The notes: generated by a model from the letters alone, not told the origin. Counted from the first letter of the stretch, positions 28,161 to 37,470 are shown. The stretch is DNA of 64,000 bases from Sphingobacterium sp. HMA12 (GCF_002933815.1 NZ_BEYR01000001.1:1977765-2041764), one strand, 5' to 3'. Translations and numbers: made by a program.

Positions 28161-28751
28161 TTAGAGCAGAATCTTTCGACTTACCGCTTTATCTATGGTA
28201 ATGTATCCTGGATAAAATACAGACTGACCAGCAATGTTGATTGAAGGTTTAATTTTTAACGTAAATATTCCCTTTTTATTCTCGTCACTGGACATTAAAA
28301 AATTTTGCAGATCAGAATTTACCAAAAGATCATAAATATTGGTCGCAATACGCACATTGGCCATCGTTGACCCTCCGGGTTCAATTTGTAAGGATTGATT
28401 AACAATTCCTTCAACAAGCTGTTGACCGCCATACAGGATAATATACTGAAACTTATTGATTGATGCCTTCTTTAAGGTGGGGTTATCAATCTTAAGGCGA
28501 ATAACCGCATCCAATGGAATATCTTTTCGTAAATAGGCCAAAGCCAAACTGGGTGCCGCCCCTAGATCAATCTGATTATTTTTGATCAGACGCTGCAATG
28601 ATGTTCCTGCCAATCGAATACTGTCTACAGACTCTACATCAAACTTACATTTTGCCAAGTTCTCGATCTGTGCCTTTTGTCTATTCACACCGCATCCGGA
28701 AATAAATAAACCCAAAAAGACCAAACATCCAAATAAAATTTTCTTGCTCAT
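28161..28751 (-). CDS. Lipoprotein with LEA14/WHy-like beta domain
   Basis: A 196-residue lipoprotein (signal ILFGCLVFLGLFISGC, lipobox ISGC). The rest resembles the LEA type 2/WHy fold: repeated beta segments such as AVIRLKIDNPTLKKASINKFQYIILYGG and QSLQIEPGGSTMANVRI, with the conserved NP in the first strand. Such proteins are found in the envelope of Bacteroidota, usually with unknown function. It starts 5 bp after the stop of the upstream barrel lipoprotein, so they form a two-gene unit. Confidence 0.75.
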   Translation of the reverse strand: MSKKILFGCLVFLGLFISGCGVNRQKAQIENLAKCKFDVESVDSIRLAGTSLQRLIKNNQIDLGAAPSLALAYLRKDIPLDAVIRLKIDNPTLKKASINKFQYIILYGGQQLVEGIVNQSLQIEPGGSTMANVRIATNIYDLLVNSDLQNFLMSSDENKKGIFTLKIKPSINIAGQSVFYPGYITIDKAVSRKILL

Positions 28752-28756
28752 AGCCG

Positions 28757-29500
28757 CTATTTTCCTCCAAATTTATACAAAACTCCCAGTGTAAACAATG
28801 GGTAACCCGCTTTTAAATACGTATTGCTTTTAAAACCGAAAACCATTCCATTCGTATACTGCAATTTCCATCCTTTCCCGAGCCCCATCCGTGTATAAAA
28901 TACGGGCTCAATCAGCATGTTATCTTCTTTCTCTACGGGAAGCCCATCAATAGCGAAGTTCTTCATACGCATATTGCTCAGTCTGATAATCGTTCCATAG
29001 TCAATATCATGTCTATTACCGAACAATTTCAGGGCGTCTTTCTTTTCCGAAGAAAAATTCACCTGCACAAACACTTTGTCAAAATCCATATACTTTGTCT
29101 CGACGATTGCTTGCCCCATGGTTGAAGATCTTTTATCAATTACACTCGTGGTCCCCAGTCCATATCCGCCATACACTTCAAATACACGATTATTTTTTCG
29201 TCCAAAACGGGTATAGTATCCGATCCCCGCTTCCCCCATTTTCTGTGCATAGTCTTTCGTATTGGATCTATTATCCACATAAGATCCATTGGCAATGACA
29301 GCGACATGATCGGTCACTGCTACCCCCAGGTTTGCAGATACGTTTGCCTTTGTGTTTATATTTCCGGAAACATACACCTCTCCAGCTTCCGTAAACATAG
29401 GTGCCGAAGGCACATTGGGCATATAGATCGAACTACAGGAATAGAATGAACAGGCAAATAACCCAACACACAGACCATATCCAAACTTGTTGTATTTCAT
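28757..29500 (-). CDS. Lipoprotein with outer-membrane-barrel-like strands, unknown function
   Basis: Start chosen at ATG 29500, giving MKYNKFGYGLCVGLFACSFYSC with a lipobox-like end; upstream ATGs at 29518, 29530 and 29557 would put extra residues before the signal. The mature part alternates Gly/aromatic beta strands (NVSANLGVAVTDHVAVIANGSY, in shorter pieces; YGGYGLGTTSV; LFTLGVLYKFGGK) and contains repeated turns, as in small surface barrel proteins. Family not recognised. Co-transcribed with the WHy-like lipoprotein. Confidence 0.7.
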   Translation of the reverse strand: MKYNKFGYGLCVGLFACSFYSCSSIYMPNVPSAPMFTEAGEVYVSGNINTKANVSANLGVAVTDHVAVIANGSYVDNRSNTKDYAQKMGEAGIGYYTRFGRKNNRVFEVYGGYGLGTTSVIDKRSSTMGQAIVETKYMDFDKVFVQVNFSSEKKDALKLFGNRHDIDYGTIIRLSNMRMKNFAIDGLPVEKEDNMLIEPVFYTRMGLGKGWKLQYTNGMVFGFKSNTYLKAGYPLFTLGVLYKFGGK

Positions 29501-29855
29501 ATATAAGTAATTATTCATTTGTGTTCGCATACAATGGTATTCATGAATACTTCGCATTTTGTATTTTAATGGCCATATTGAATATCCATACTATATATGT
29601 ACCAGTGTTTACCCCCAGACGCAGTATATGCTTAAAAACACATATCCCTTATAAAAATTGTACCAAAGCAGTTACATTTAACAGAAAATAACAATTCATC
29701 GCACGATTTAGCAGATAATTGATGAGCAGACACAATAATTACAGTTTGCATAGCTCAGCAAGCAGCTCGTATCCAGACAGATGAACACTGCAGATTTTTA
29801 ACAAAGTCATTAAAGCTGTTTAATAAAAATTTAAACAACTTTAATGATGTGCATA
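29501..29855. other. Intergenic region without recognised features
   Basis: About 350 bp of AT-rich sequence between the barrel lipoprotein and the rpmA terminator. No promoter box of the TAnnTTTG type was found on either strand and no open frame looks like a gene. Confidence 0.5.
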
Positions 29856-29885
29856 AAAAAAGGCATCAATTGCTTGATGCCTTCT
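29856..29885 (-). terminator. Terminator of rplU-rpmA
   Basis: Stem AAGGCATCAA / TTGATGCCTT with a short loop, flanked by an A-run that becomes the U-tract on the minus strand. Confidence 0.88.
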
Positions 29886-29904
29886 TCAAATATTGTTGCA
29901 AACC

Positions 29905-30168
29905 TTATGCTTGTTCTGTAGGAACTACAGATACATAAGATTTATTGTTAGCTTTTTTACGGAAAACTACTTTACCGTCTACTAAAGCGAACAATGTGTG
30001 GTCTTTACCAATACCAACATTCGTGTCAGGATTGTGTTGTGTACCGCGTTGGCGTACGATGATGTTACCTGCGATTGCTTGTTGACCACCGAAGATTTTG
30101 ATACCTAAACGCTTGCTATGTGACTCACGGCCGTTCTTAGAACTACCCGCACCTTTTTTGTGTGCCAT
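29905..30168 (-). CDS. rpmA: 50S ribosomal protein L27
   Basis: Ribosomal protein bL27 (87 residues) next to the peptidyl-transferase centre. It starts [20 protein letters not shown] without the cleaved N-terminal extension found in Firmicutes. The motif [15 protein letters not shown] is standard. It follows rplU with a 43-bp gap, the conserved L21-L27 order. Confidence 0.98.
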   Translation of the reverse strand: MAHKKGAGSSKNGRESHSKRLGIKIFGGQQAIAGNIIVRQRGTQHNPDTNVGIGKDHTLFALVDGKVVFRKKANNKSYVSVVPTEQA

Positions 30169-30211
30169 TTCTTTATCTTAATTTAAGACTGATGTCTGAT
30201 TAAAAATTCAA

Positions 30212-30523
30212 TTATAACGTAATACCAGTAATCTGGATTTTAGAAAATTGTTGACGGTGACCGTTTTTCTTTTTGTAGCCTTTACGACGTTTTTTCTTGA
30301 AAACGATAACTTTATCGCCTTTTAAATGAGACAAAATTTTAGCCGAAACTTTTGCACCAGCAACGCTAGGTGTACCAATGGTAAATTTACCACCGTCTTC
30401 TGCTAACAATACATTGTCAAATTCAATACTAGCGCCTTCATCTCCTTGTAAACGGTGTACAAAAAGGAACTGGTCTTTTGCAACCTTAAATTGCTGTCCT
30501 GCTATATTTACTATTGCGTACAT
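30212..30523 (-). CDS. rplU: 50S ribosomal protein L21
   Basis: Ribosomal protein bL21 (103 residues), binding 23S rRNA. Typical [18 protein letters not shown] start and [16 protein letters not shown] basic segment. First gene of the rplU-rpmA operon with a strong promoter just upstream. Confidence 0.98.
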   Translation of the reverse strand: MYAIVNIAGQQFKVAKDQFLFVHRLQGDEGASIEFDNVLLAEDGGKFTIGTPSVAGAKVSAKILSHLKGDKVIVFKKKRRKGYKKKNGHRQQFSKIQITGITL

Positions 30524-30557
30524 TGTTAATTAATTAAATGTGTTATTAAATGAAGGG

Positions 30558-30587
30558 CAAAAGTAATTAGTTTTTACCACAATTCAA
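30558..30587 (-). promoter_or_regulatory. Promoter of rplU-rpmA
   Basis: On the minus strand: TTTG -33 element (30585-30587 plus flank), a 19-bp spacer and TACTTTTG (30558-30565). An excellent match to the Bacteroidota consensus; the predicted leader is about 29 nt. Confidence 0.75.
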
Positions 30588-30673
30588 AGATAAATCTATC
30601 TTTTTCCATTCATTTCTTTCCAGCTGATCTGCTACTACTATAGGGAAATAACAGAATAGCAGGTAATAAGGGC

Positions 30674-32716
30674 TTACCAAACTAAAATTCTTTTTTCTGG
30701 GGCAACGTACATTTTAGCTGTTGGCTGTACATCAAACGCTTTATAAAATGCTTCCATATTATAGACAGGGCCATTCACACGGAATTGCTCCGGACTATGT
30801 GGGTCAACCTTCAAACGTAAACGCATGCGCTCGTCGCTGCTTTTTACCCGCCATACTTGTGCAAAACTTAAAAAGAAACGCTGATCACCTGTAAAACCAT
30901 CAATCTTCTCATTCCCCTGCCCTTGTTTGGTCAGTTTAAACGCATCATAAGCAATGTTCAAACCACCGATATCGGCCAGATTCTCCCCTAAAGTCAATTC
31001 TCCATTGACATGTTGATTATCCAATAAGGTGAAACTTCCGTATAATTTCGCAACCTGATTTGCGCGTTCAGTAAACTGTTTGGCATCCACAGGTGTCCAC
31101 CAGTCGTTTAAGTTACCAGCCTTATCATACTGCCGCCCTTGATCATCAAAACCATGAGTCATCTCATGACCTATGACAGCACCAATAGCACCATAGTTGA
31201 TCGCATCATCCGCATTGGCATCAAAGAATGGAAATTGTAGAATTCCGGCAGGGAATACAATCTCGTTGTATGGTGGATTATAGTACGCATTGACCGTCGG
31301 CGTGGTCATCAGCCACTCTTTTTTGTCGACAGGCTTACCTATTTTACCGACCATCTCCTTATAAGCGTGCTTTGCAGAAGATTGCAGATTCGCATAATAG
31401 GTATCTTTCGCCACTTCCACATCACTGTAATCTTTCCATTTTTCAGGATAACCGATCTTTTTGACAAAAGCTTCCAATTTTTCGATTGCTTTTTTCTTGG
31501 TTTCCGGGGTCATCCAGTCTAATTTTTCAATTCTGGTTTTGTAGACCTTTTGCAAATTATCGACCAATTCCATCATGCGCTGCTTTGCTTCAGGCTTAAA
31601 ATAGTCATCCACATAGAGCTTGCCAACAATCTCACCCAGGTTTTCGTCAGCGGAACTGACCATCAGCTTCCAGCGTTCTTTTTGTTGCTTTTGACCATTG
31701 AGTGTCTTGCCGAATAGTTCGAATTTTGCATCGCGAAATTCCTTACTCAGCGCGGTCGCAGAAGCATTTGCCAAATCCGCTTTTAGCTTTGTTTTCCAAA
31801 TCTCTACAGGCTGTGATTTTAACAGATTGTTTAATGCTAAATAGAACTTAGGTTGCTGCACCAAAATCGTATCGGTCTTCACCTCCAAACGGCCGAGGAT
31901 ATCTTTCCAATTCAAATTGGGTGTCTGTTTCTGGAAATCCTGAACGGCGAACTTATTATAGTTTTTAATCGGATCCCGCAATTCAACAGGTGTCAGATGG
32001 GATTTTGCAATTTCCGTTTCCAGTTTAAGAACTTCTTCAGCCGATTTTTGGGCATTTGCCCCCTCACCGATCAGCCCAAATAGTTTAACCAGATAGGCTA
32101 CATAGGCTGCCCTGATTTTTTTGGCTTTGTCATCCTGATCTAGGTAATAGCTAGCCTCGGGCAGGTTCAGGCCGCCCTGAAAAAACTGGAGTGCATTTTT
32201 AGTGCTGATTCGATCATCGGCAGCCACATAAAAACTGAAAAGGTCTCCATCACCATCTTTAAATCCGTCTGCTGCATAGGCGATCAGCTCATCGATAGTT
32301 TTCAATGCATTGATTTTCTGAATTGTTCCTTCTATTGGTTTGGCGCCAAGTTTATCGATTGTTACGGTATCCATACCACTCGCATAAAAATCACCGGCTT
32401 TCTGTTGATCCGATCCCTTCTTACTGTTAGACTGGGCAGCATTTTCCAATACTGTTTTCAATTTCTGCAAATTTTCGTCCGCCAGAATATAGAATGAACC
32501 CCAACCTGTTTCGGAAGCAGGTATCTGCGTATTTTTCATCCATGCGCCATTCGCATATTGGAAGAAGTTATCACCCGGATTGACCGTTGTATCCATGCCA
32601 GAAACATCAAAAAAATTGGTTCTGATTTCTTGTGCACTTTCCTTGCTCTTATTTGACTGACATGACAGCATCATTAAGACGATAGAGAGCGTCCCCCATT
32701 TGACTTTTTGTATCAT
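30674..32716 (-). CDS. M13-family (neprilysin/PepO) zinc endopeptidase lipoprotein
   Basis: Oligopeptide metallopeptidase of 680 residues, exported as a lipoprotein (lipobox LMMLSC). The zinc site HEMTH is at 517-521, with the third ligand in GENLADIGG about 60 residues later, and the NAYYNPPYNEIVFPAGILQ substrate-binding segment precedes it. The long N-terminal cap domain (about 35-440) is of the neprilysin type. Monocistronic. Substrates are probably short peptides in the periplasm; the C-terminus ends in RILVW, with Trp instead of the usual CxVW cysteine. Confidence 0.93.
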   Translation of the reverse strand: MIQKVKWGTLSIVLMMLSCQSNKSKESAQEIRTNFFDVSGMDTTVNPGDNFFQYANGAWMKNTQIPASETGWGSFYILADENLQKLKTVLENAAQSNSKKGSDQQKAGDFYASGMDTVTIDKLGAKPIEGTIQKINALKTIDELIAYAADGFKDGDGDLFSFYVAADDRISTKNALQFFQGGLNLPEASYYLDQDDKAKKIRAAYVAYLVKLFGLIGEGANAQKSAEEVLKLETEIAKSHLTPVELRDPIKNYNKFAVQDFQKQTPNLNWKDILGRLEVKTDTILVQQPKFYLALNNLLKSQPVEIWKTKLKADLANASATALSKEFRDAKFELFGKTLNGQKQQKERWKLMVSSADENLGEIVGKLYVDDYFKPEAKQRMMELVDNLQKVYKTRIEKLDWMTPETKKKAIEKLEAFVKKIGYPEKWKDYSDVEVAKDTYYANLQSSAKHAYKEMVGKIGKPVDKKEWLMTTPTVNAYYNPPYNEIVFPAGILQFPFFDANADDAINYGAIGAVIGHEMTHGFDDQGRQYDKAGNLNDWWTPVDAKQFTERANQVAKLYGSFTLLDNQHVNGELTLGENLADIGGLNIAYDAFKLTKQGQGNEKIDGFTGDQRFFLSFAQVWRVKSSDERMRLRLKVDPHSPEQFRVNGPVYNMEAFYKAFDVQPTAKMYVAPEKRILVW

Positions 32717-32784
32717 ACTTTATTAGATTAAAGAATATCATTAAAGCTAAGCATATTTTGAAGCCTCTCAAAAATACAAGCCGA

Positions 32785-34293
32785 TTATTTCAAAAGTTTT
32801 ACTTCATACAAGTCTTTGCGTCGATCTTTTTTGATTTTTACCGTACCGTATTCATGCAAATCACGCAAAGCATAAAGATCAACATCGGCAATCAGTACCA
32901 TCTCAGCATTGGGTGTCGCTTCGGCCTTGATGGCATTATTTGGAAAGGCAAAATCCGATGGCGTAAAGACTGCAGACTGCGAATATTGGATATCCATGTT
33001 GTTGACACGCGGCAAGTTACCAACAGAACCTGCTATGGCCACATAACATTCGTTTTCGATGGCACGGGCCTGTGCACAAGTCCGGACACGGATGTAGCCA
33101 TTCTGCGTATCCGTCATAAAAGGCACAAAGAGGATTTGCATGCCCTGATCGGCCAAAATACGACTCAATTCCGGAAATTCCACATCATAGCAAATCAGCA
33201 AACCGACTTTACCACAGTCCGTATCGAATATTTTTACCTCACTTCCACCGACCATACCATAATACTTAAATTCATTTGGCGTAATATGAATTTTCTTGAA
33301 TTCATCCAGCTTACCATTTCGATGACATAGGTAAGAAACATTATAGAGTTTCTTATTTTCCATCAGCGGCATAGAGCCTGCTATAATATTCACGTTATAG
33401 GAAACCGCAAATTGCTGGATACGATCAATAATCTCGGAAGTATGCTGCGCCAGTCTTTCCATTGCCAATCGTTCAGGGAGGTCGTTATATGGACTCATTA
33501 ATGGTGTGTTAAAAAACTCCGGAAACATAATAAAATCCGTTCCGTAGTCGCTCACAGTATCCACAAAGAATTCAATCTGGTCATAGAACGCTTCGATATT
33601 GTCGAATAAGCGCATCTGCCACTGCACCAATCCCAGACGAATCGTCTGCTTGGTCGTTGAGATCGACCGGGTTTCCGATTCGTAATAAATATTATTCCAT
33701 TCCAGCAAGGTGGCAAATTCCATCGATTCAGCATCCTCAGGCAGATAATGTTTCAGGATCTTTTTGACATGAAAATCATTGGAAAGCTGAAACGTCAATG
33801 TCGGATCATAAATCTCTTTGCGTTTGACCTTCTCAATATAGACTCTCGGACTCATCTTGTCCGCGTAATTATGGTAGTTTGGAATCCGACCACCGGCAAC
33901 GATACATTTTAAGTTCATCTGCTCGCACAGTTCCTTACGTGCATCATATAGGCGCCGCCCCAGTCTCAATGCGCGATGTTCCGGGTGGACAAATACCTCA
34001 ATACCATACAACGTATCTCCGTCGTTGCTATGTTTACTGAATTTACCGTCATCAATAATATCATAATAACTATCGTAGATGTTATTCTTTTTAGAATTGA
34101 GGATAATGGACAGCGCACAGGCAACCACATGCCCATCGATCTCCACACACAATTGCCCTTCGGGAAATATCTCGATCAGATCCAGAATATTTTCCTTCGA
34201 CCAGGTATCTCCAACACCATCATAAGCTTGTTCCATTGATTTTTTCAAATCAACATAATCTTTCTTTGTCAAGTTGCGCACTTGAATATCCAT
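32785..34293 (-). CDS. GNAT acetyltransferase-carbon/nitrogen hydrolase fusion
   Basis: A 502-residue two-domain protein. The N-terminal GNAT domain (1-200) has the acetyl-CoA-binding segment EHRALRLGRRLYDARK at 105-120. The C-terminal nitrilase-superfamily domain (about 215-500) has the complete triad: Glu259 in FPEFF, Lys334 in KKIHITPNE and Cys368 in LLICYDVEFPE. This domain order is the one seen in Bacillus YhcX-like proteins, whose reaction is not known. The combination suggests N-acylation plus amide hydrolysis of one small molecule (inference). Stands alone. Confidence 0.9.
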   Translation of the reverse strand: MDIQVRNLTKKDYVDLKKSMEQAYDGVGDTWSKENILDLIEIFPEGQLCVEIDGHVVACALSIILNSKKNNIYDSYYDIIDDGKFSKHSNDGDTLYGIEVFVHPEHRALRLGRRLYDARKELCEQMNLKCIVAGGRIPNYHNYADKMSPRVYIEKVKRKEIYDPTLTFQLSNDFHVKKILKHYLPEDAESMEFATLLEWNNIYYESETRSISTTKQTIRLGLVQWQMRLFDNIEAFYDQIEFFVDTVSDYGTDFIMFPEFFNTPLMSPYNDLPERLAMERLAQHTSEIIDRIQQFAVSYNVNIIAGSMPLMENKKLYNVSYLCHRNGKLDEFKKIHITPNEFKYYGMVGGSEVKIFDTDCGKVGLLICYDVEFPELSRILADQGMQILFVPFMTDTQNGYIRVRTCAQARAIENECYVAIAGSVGNLPRVNNMDIQYSQSAVFTPSDFAFPNNAIKAEATPNAEMVLIADVDLYALRDLHEYGTVKIKKDRRKDLYEVKLLK

Positions 34294-34385
34294 ATAAATC
34301 TCCTTTTGAAATAAGTTTTTCTAAAAATAGCAAAAGTCGGGCCCAAGCCCAAATACTGGGGTAGCCCAGTAACCACAAATGGAGA

Positions 34386-34420
34386 CAAAAAAAGGCGCCA
34401 ATTGTTTTATTGGCGCCTTA
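34386..34420. terminator. Intrinsic terminator before the DUF3467 gene (minus strand)
   Basis: Stem AAGGCGCCAAT / ATTGGCGCCTT with loop TGTTTT, 25 bp after the 34445 stop on the minus strand. Confidence 0.88.
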
Positions 34421-34444
34421 ATTATCGATAGATTATGTTATTGA

Positions 34445-34786
34445 CTATGCTTGACCTTGAGGAGTTCCGAAAGGAAATGCTACAGTTGGGTCACCACCTT
34501 GTTGAGGTTGTTCAGCAACACCCACATCCATTTTGATCGGACCGTTCAAAGCTTCGAAACGATTCACGTTATCAACCAATGCACCTAACAAGCGTTTTGC
34601 GTGCTCTGGAGTCAAAACGATTCTTGATTTCACTTTTGCTTTTGGCACTCCTGGCATCACACGGATAAAGTCAACCACAAATTCTGTATTAGAGTGAGTG
34701 ATAATCGCAAGATTTGAGTAGATTCCTTCTGCTACTTCTTCTGTCAACTCGATGCTCAATTCGTTTTGATTTTGGTTATTTTCCAT
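34445..34786 (-). CDS. DUF3467 protein
   Basis: A 113-residue cytosolic protein of the DUF3467 family: SIELTEEVAEGIYSNLAII, EFVVDFIRVMPG and LTPEHAKRLLGALVDN are its recurrent blocks. Function is not known; it is highly conserved in Bacteroidota. It lies 37 bp downstream of the M42 aminopeptidase, probably on the same transcript, and ends with a terminator. The tail is Gln/Pro/Gly-rich (QPQQGGDPTVAF). Confidence 0.88.
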   Translation of the reverse strand: MENNQNQNELSIELTEEVAEGIYSNLAIITHSNTEFVVDFIRVMPGVPKAKVKSRIVLTPEHAKRLLGALVDNVNRFEALNGPIKMDVGVAEQPQQGGDPTVAFPFGTPQGQA

Positions 34787-34823
34787 AATAATTCTAAATG
34801 ATAAGTTAATATAATCCTAAATT

Positions 34824-35942
34824 CTATTTTGTAAATGTTCTAAAGTCCTGTCCATCCTCGATATTCAACAACGTCTGATAGATCAAACGGATCACGTTGT
34901 CGACATCCTCTTTATGCACCATTTCAACCGTCGTATGCATATAACGTAGCGGCAGGGAAATCAGAGCGGAAGGCACACCGCCATTGCTGTAGGCAAAAGC
35001 GTCAGTATCTGTTCCTGTATAACGCGAACATGCCTGACGTTGAAATGGGATATTATTTTCCTCTGCAACTTTAACCAACAGTTTATTCAAATTGACCTGA
35101 ACCGCTGGAGCATAAGATAGTACTGGACCTTTTCCGGAGAATAAATCTCCCTGAGTGATCTTATTGATCATTGGTGTCTGGGTATCATGCGTCACATCAG
35201 TCACAATGGCAACATTCGGTTTAATGCGATCTGCAATCATTTCGGCACCGCGCAAACCAATCTCTTCCTGCACCGAATTTACGATATATAATCCAAACGG
35301 CAATTTCTTTTTATGCTCTTTCAGCAGGCGCGCAACCTCAGCAATCATAAATCCGCCGGCCCGGTTGTCCAGTGCACGTCCGATATAATAACGATCGTTC
35401 AGTATCGAAAAGGTATCTTCGTAGGTAATCACACAGCCTACGTGCACTCCTAATGCTTCAACTTCCTCTTTGGAACTGCATCCACAATCCAAAAAGATAT
35501 TTTTTAGGGAAGGATTTTCTTCTTTCTCGCCCGAACGTGTATGGATGGCAGGCCAGCCAAATACCGCCTTCACAATGCCTTTTTCCGTATGGATGTTCAC
35601 CCGTTTGGAAGGCGCAATCTGATGATCTGAACCACCATTGCGTACCACGTAGATCAATCCATCCTTTGTAATGTAATTGACAAACCAGGAGATTTCATCG
35701 GCATGCGCCTCGATCACCACTTTATAGGCAGCCTTTGGATTGATTACACCAACCGCCGTACCATAATTATCAACAAAAGTTTCGTCCACATAAGGCTTCA
35801 GATAGTCCAGCCATAAACGTTGACCTTCCCATTCAAAACCTGTGGGTGAAGCATTGTTTATATATTTTTCAAAAAATGAAAGCGAATCTTTTGTTACGAC
35901 TGCTGTCGTTTTCGGTTCTTTTTTCTTATTCTTTTCAGCCAT
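34824..35942 (-). CDS. M42-family aminopeptidase (glutamyl aminopeptidase/cellulase M type)
   Basis: Cytosolic cobalt/zinc aminopeptidase forming dodecameric TET particles in this family. 372 residues with the metal ligands in context: His in VIEAHADEISWFV, Asp in GRALDNRAGG, the Glu pair in VQEEIGLRGA, Asp in IVTDVTHD and His in MHTTVEMVHKED. The N-terminus is Lys-rich, giving a short extension over typical members. It is first in a pair with DUF3467. Peptide preference not determined. Confidence 0.93.
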   Translation of the reverse strand: MAEKNKKKEPKTTAVVTKDSLSFFEKYINNASPTGFEWEGQRLWLDYLKPYVDETFVDNYGTAVGVINPKAAYKVVIEAHADEISWFVNYITKDGLIYVVRNGGSDHQIAPSKRVNIHTEKGIVKAVFGWPAIHTRSGEKEENPSLKNIFLDCGCSSKEEVEALGVHVGCVITYEDTFSILNDRYYIGRALDNRAGGFMIAEVARLLKEHKKKLPFGLYIVNSVQEEIGLRGAEMIADRIKPNVAIVTDVTHDTQTPMINKITQGDLFSGKGPVLSYAPAVQVNLNKLLVKVAEENNIPFQRQACSRYTGTDTDAFAYSNGGVPSALISLPLRYMHTTVEMVHKEDVDNVIRLIYQTLLNIEDGQDFRTFTK

Positions 35943-35993
35943 CTTTTCCTTTTCTATTTACTTTCGTCAAAATATGAAAATTTCAATGAAATG

Positions 35994-36001
35994 CAAAAGT
36001 A
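35994..36001 (-). promoter_or_regulatory. Candidate -7 box of the M42-DUF3467 unit
   Basis: TACTTTTG on the minus strand, 51 bp before the ATG, matching TAnnTTTG. No TTG at ideal spacing was found. Confidence 0.45.
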
Positions 36002-36046
36002 AAAATGTTTTTTGGAATATTCCTTTTACATTTCACTTTGATTTTA

Positions 36047-36075
36047 TTGAAAAATAAGATTAAACCTTATCTTTA
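36047..36075 (+). promoter_or_regulatory. Weak promoter candidate for lgt
   Basis: TTG (36047-36049), 18-bp spacer, TATCTTTA (36068-36075). One base off the consensus at each point, 29 bp before the lgt ATG. Confidence 0.35.
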
Positions 36076-36104
36076 CCTTGGTAATTTAAACAGACATAAA
36101 AAAT

Positions 36105-36920
36105 ATGAATTCAATACTAAGTGCAATACATTGGAACGTAGATCCCGAAATGTTCAACTTTGGCGCATTTGCCCTACGCTATTACGCCTTATGTTGGCTC
36201 CTCGCTTTCTTTGTGTCCTATGTTATTATGTTGCGCATTTTCAAAAAAGAAGGCCGGACGCAAGAGCAACTGGATCAACTCTCCATCTATATCTTCCTAG
36301 GCACACTGATCGGCGCACGACTTGGTCATTGCTTGTTCTACGATTTCGACTATTATAAAGACCACATTCTGGAAATTTTCCTTCCTTTTAAATGGGATAA
36401 AAACGGATTCCAGGTGACAGGATTTGCCGGATTGGCCTCCCATGGAGGGGCCATTGGTATCCTTGTCGCACTTTACCTCTTCTGCCGTAAGACAAAAACT
36501 GACTTTTTATGGTTAGCGGACAGACTAGTTGTGGTTGTGCCTATCGCCGGCGCGTTGATCCGTATTGGCAATTTTTTCAATTCGGAAATGGTGGGTACGC
36601 CTACGGATTTGCCCTGGGCAATAATTTTTGAACGCCATGATAACATCCCCCGCCATCCGGGCCAGCTCTATGAAGCCATCGCCTATATTATCATCTTTAT
36701 TATTATTGGCTCCTTATTCAAATCGAACCCGAATCGTCAAAAAGGAAAATTGTTCGGTATTTTTATGGTTCTATTATTTGGTGCACGAATGGTACTGGAG
36801 CATTTTAAAATTGATCAAGAAGCCTTTGAACAAAGCATGTTACTCAATATGGGACAACTCTTGAGTATACCTTTTATTTTAGTTGGTCTCTATTTTATCT
36901 TCCGCAAACCAAAAGCGTAA
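36105..36920 (+). CDS. lgt: Prolipoprotein diacylglyceryl transferase
   Basis: Adds diacylglycerol from phosphatidylglycerol to the lipobox Cys of prelipoproteins, in the inner membrane. A 271-residue protein with seven predicted TM helices. The Lgt signature RIGNFFNSEMVGTPTDLPWA is intact, with the catalytic-loop motif ASHGGAIG and RHPGQLYEA. Many lipoproteins elsewhere in the window depend on it. Followed by its own terminator. Confidence 0.96.
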   Translation: MNSILSAIHWNVDPEMFNFGAFALRYYALCWLLAFFVSYVIMLRIFKKEGRTQEQLDQLSIYIFLGTLIGARLGHCLFYDFDYYKDHILEIFLPFKWDKNGFQVTGFAGLASHGGAIGILVALYLFCRKTKTDFLWLADRLVVVVPIAGALIRIGNFFNSEMVGTPTDLPWAIIFERHDNIPRHPGQLYEAIAYIIIFIIIGSLFKSNPNRQKGKLFGIFMVLLFGARMVLEHFKIDQEAFEQSMLLNMGQLLSIPFILVGLYFIFRKPKA

Positions 36921-36958
36921 AACAGACTGCGATCTATTATTGTTCGTAAGACATATAT

Positions 36959-36997
36959 AAAAAAAGGCATCTTTTTCTGATAAAGATGCCTTTTTTT
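36959..36997 (+). terminator. Intrinsic terminator after lgt
   Basis: Stem AAAAAAAGGCATCTTT / AAAGATGCCTTTTTTT with loop TTCTGAT. Confidence 0.93.
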
Positions 36998-37095
36998 ATA
37001 ATCATATTCAAGGTTATGAATGCTCCGTCAATGCTTCGGCTTCTGTTCGACCGCGTTAGCTATCTGCTCCTACAGATGATCGCATCTTGCTCGAC

Positions 37096-37139
37096 ATGAA
37101 TCCCTGATGAATCCGACATGAGTCCATAGTGAGTCCGTG
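37096..37139. repeat. Degenerate 11-bp tandem repeat (4 copies)
   Basis: Units ATGAATCCctg, ATGAATCCgac, ATGAGTCCata and GTGAGTCCgtg at exactly 11-bp spacing (starts 37096, 37107, 37118, 37129). The fourth unit runs into the palindrome at 37131. Lies in the 550-bp gap (36921-37470) between lgt and trpB, which also holds the lgt terminator, a later pair of CGAATCAG repeats (near 37202 and 37213) and AT-rich sequence without a recognised gene. Confidence 0.8.
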
Positions 37140-37153
37140 TTAAACACGGACTC
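37131..37153. repeat. Perfect 23-bp palindrome (11-bp arms)
   Basis: Arms GAGTCCGTGTT and its exact complement around one A. The motif AACACGGACT recurs once more at 37260. No T-run follows, so it is not a typical terminator. Confidence 0.8.
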
Positions 37154-37470
37154 AATGTGCACTGATATTGTTCGCACTATGCTCAGACCTGCTTCTAGGG
37201 GCGAATCAGGCCCGAATCAGTCTCAAATAAGATGTAAACAATTGTCAAATAACGCTTGGAACACGGACTATATACACAAACTGTATAAATAGAAAACAAT
37301 AAACAAAAATTTATATACGAATAAAATTCTTTTGAACAACTTGACCCAACGATCTATATCCAATTCGTAAACAATATTTCGTTGTTTTTTATCCAAAAAC
37401 TACAAAGATTACTATATTTAGGCTTCTTTTATTATCAAACATTTTTACAACAAGAAAACTTAAGCCTAAA

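Noticed and set aside
32758..33330. Plus-strand open frame of 190 codons
   Set aside because: Antisense to the GNAT-nitrilase fusion, which has full catalytic motifs. No start signal.
37096..37139. CRISPR array
   Set aside because: Units are 11 bp with 3-bp variable parts, far too short for repeat plus spacer, and no cas gene is present.
37131..37153. Palindrome as a terminator
   Set aside because: No T-run on either strand and lgt already has a strong terminator 130 bp upstream.
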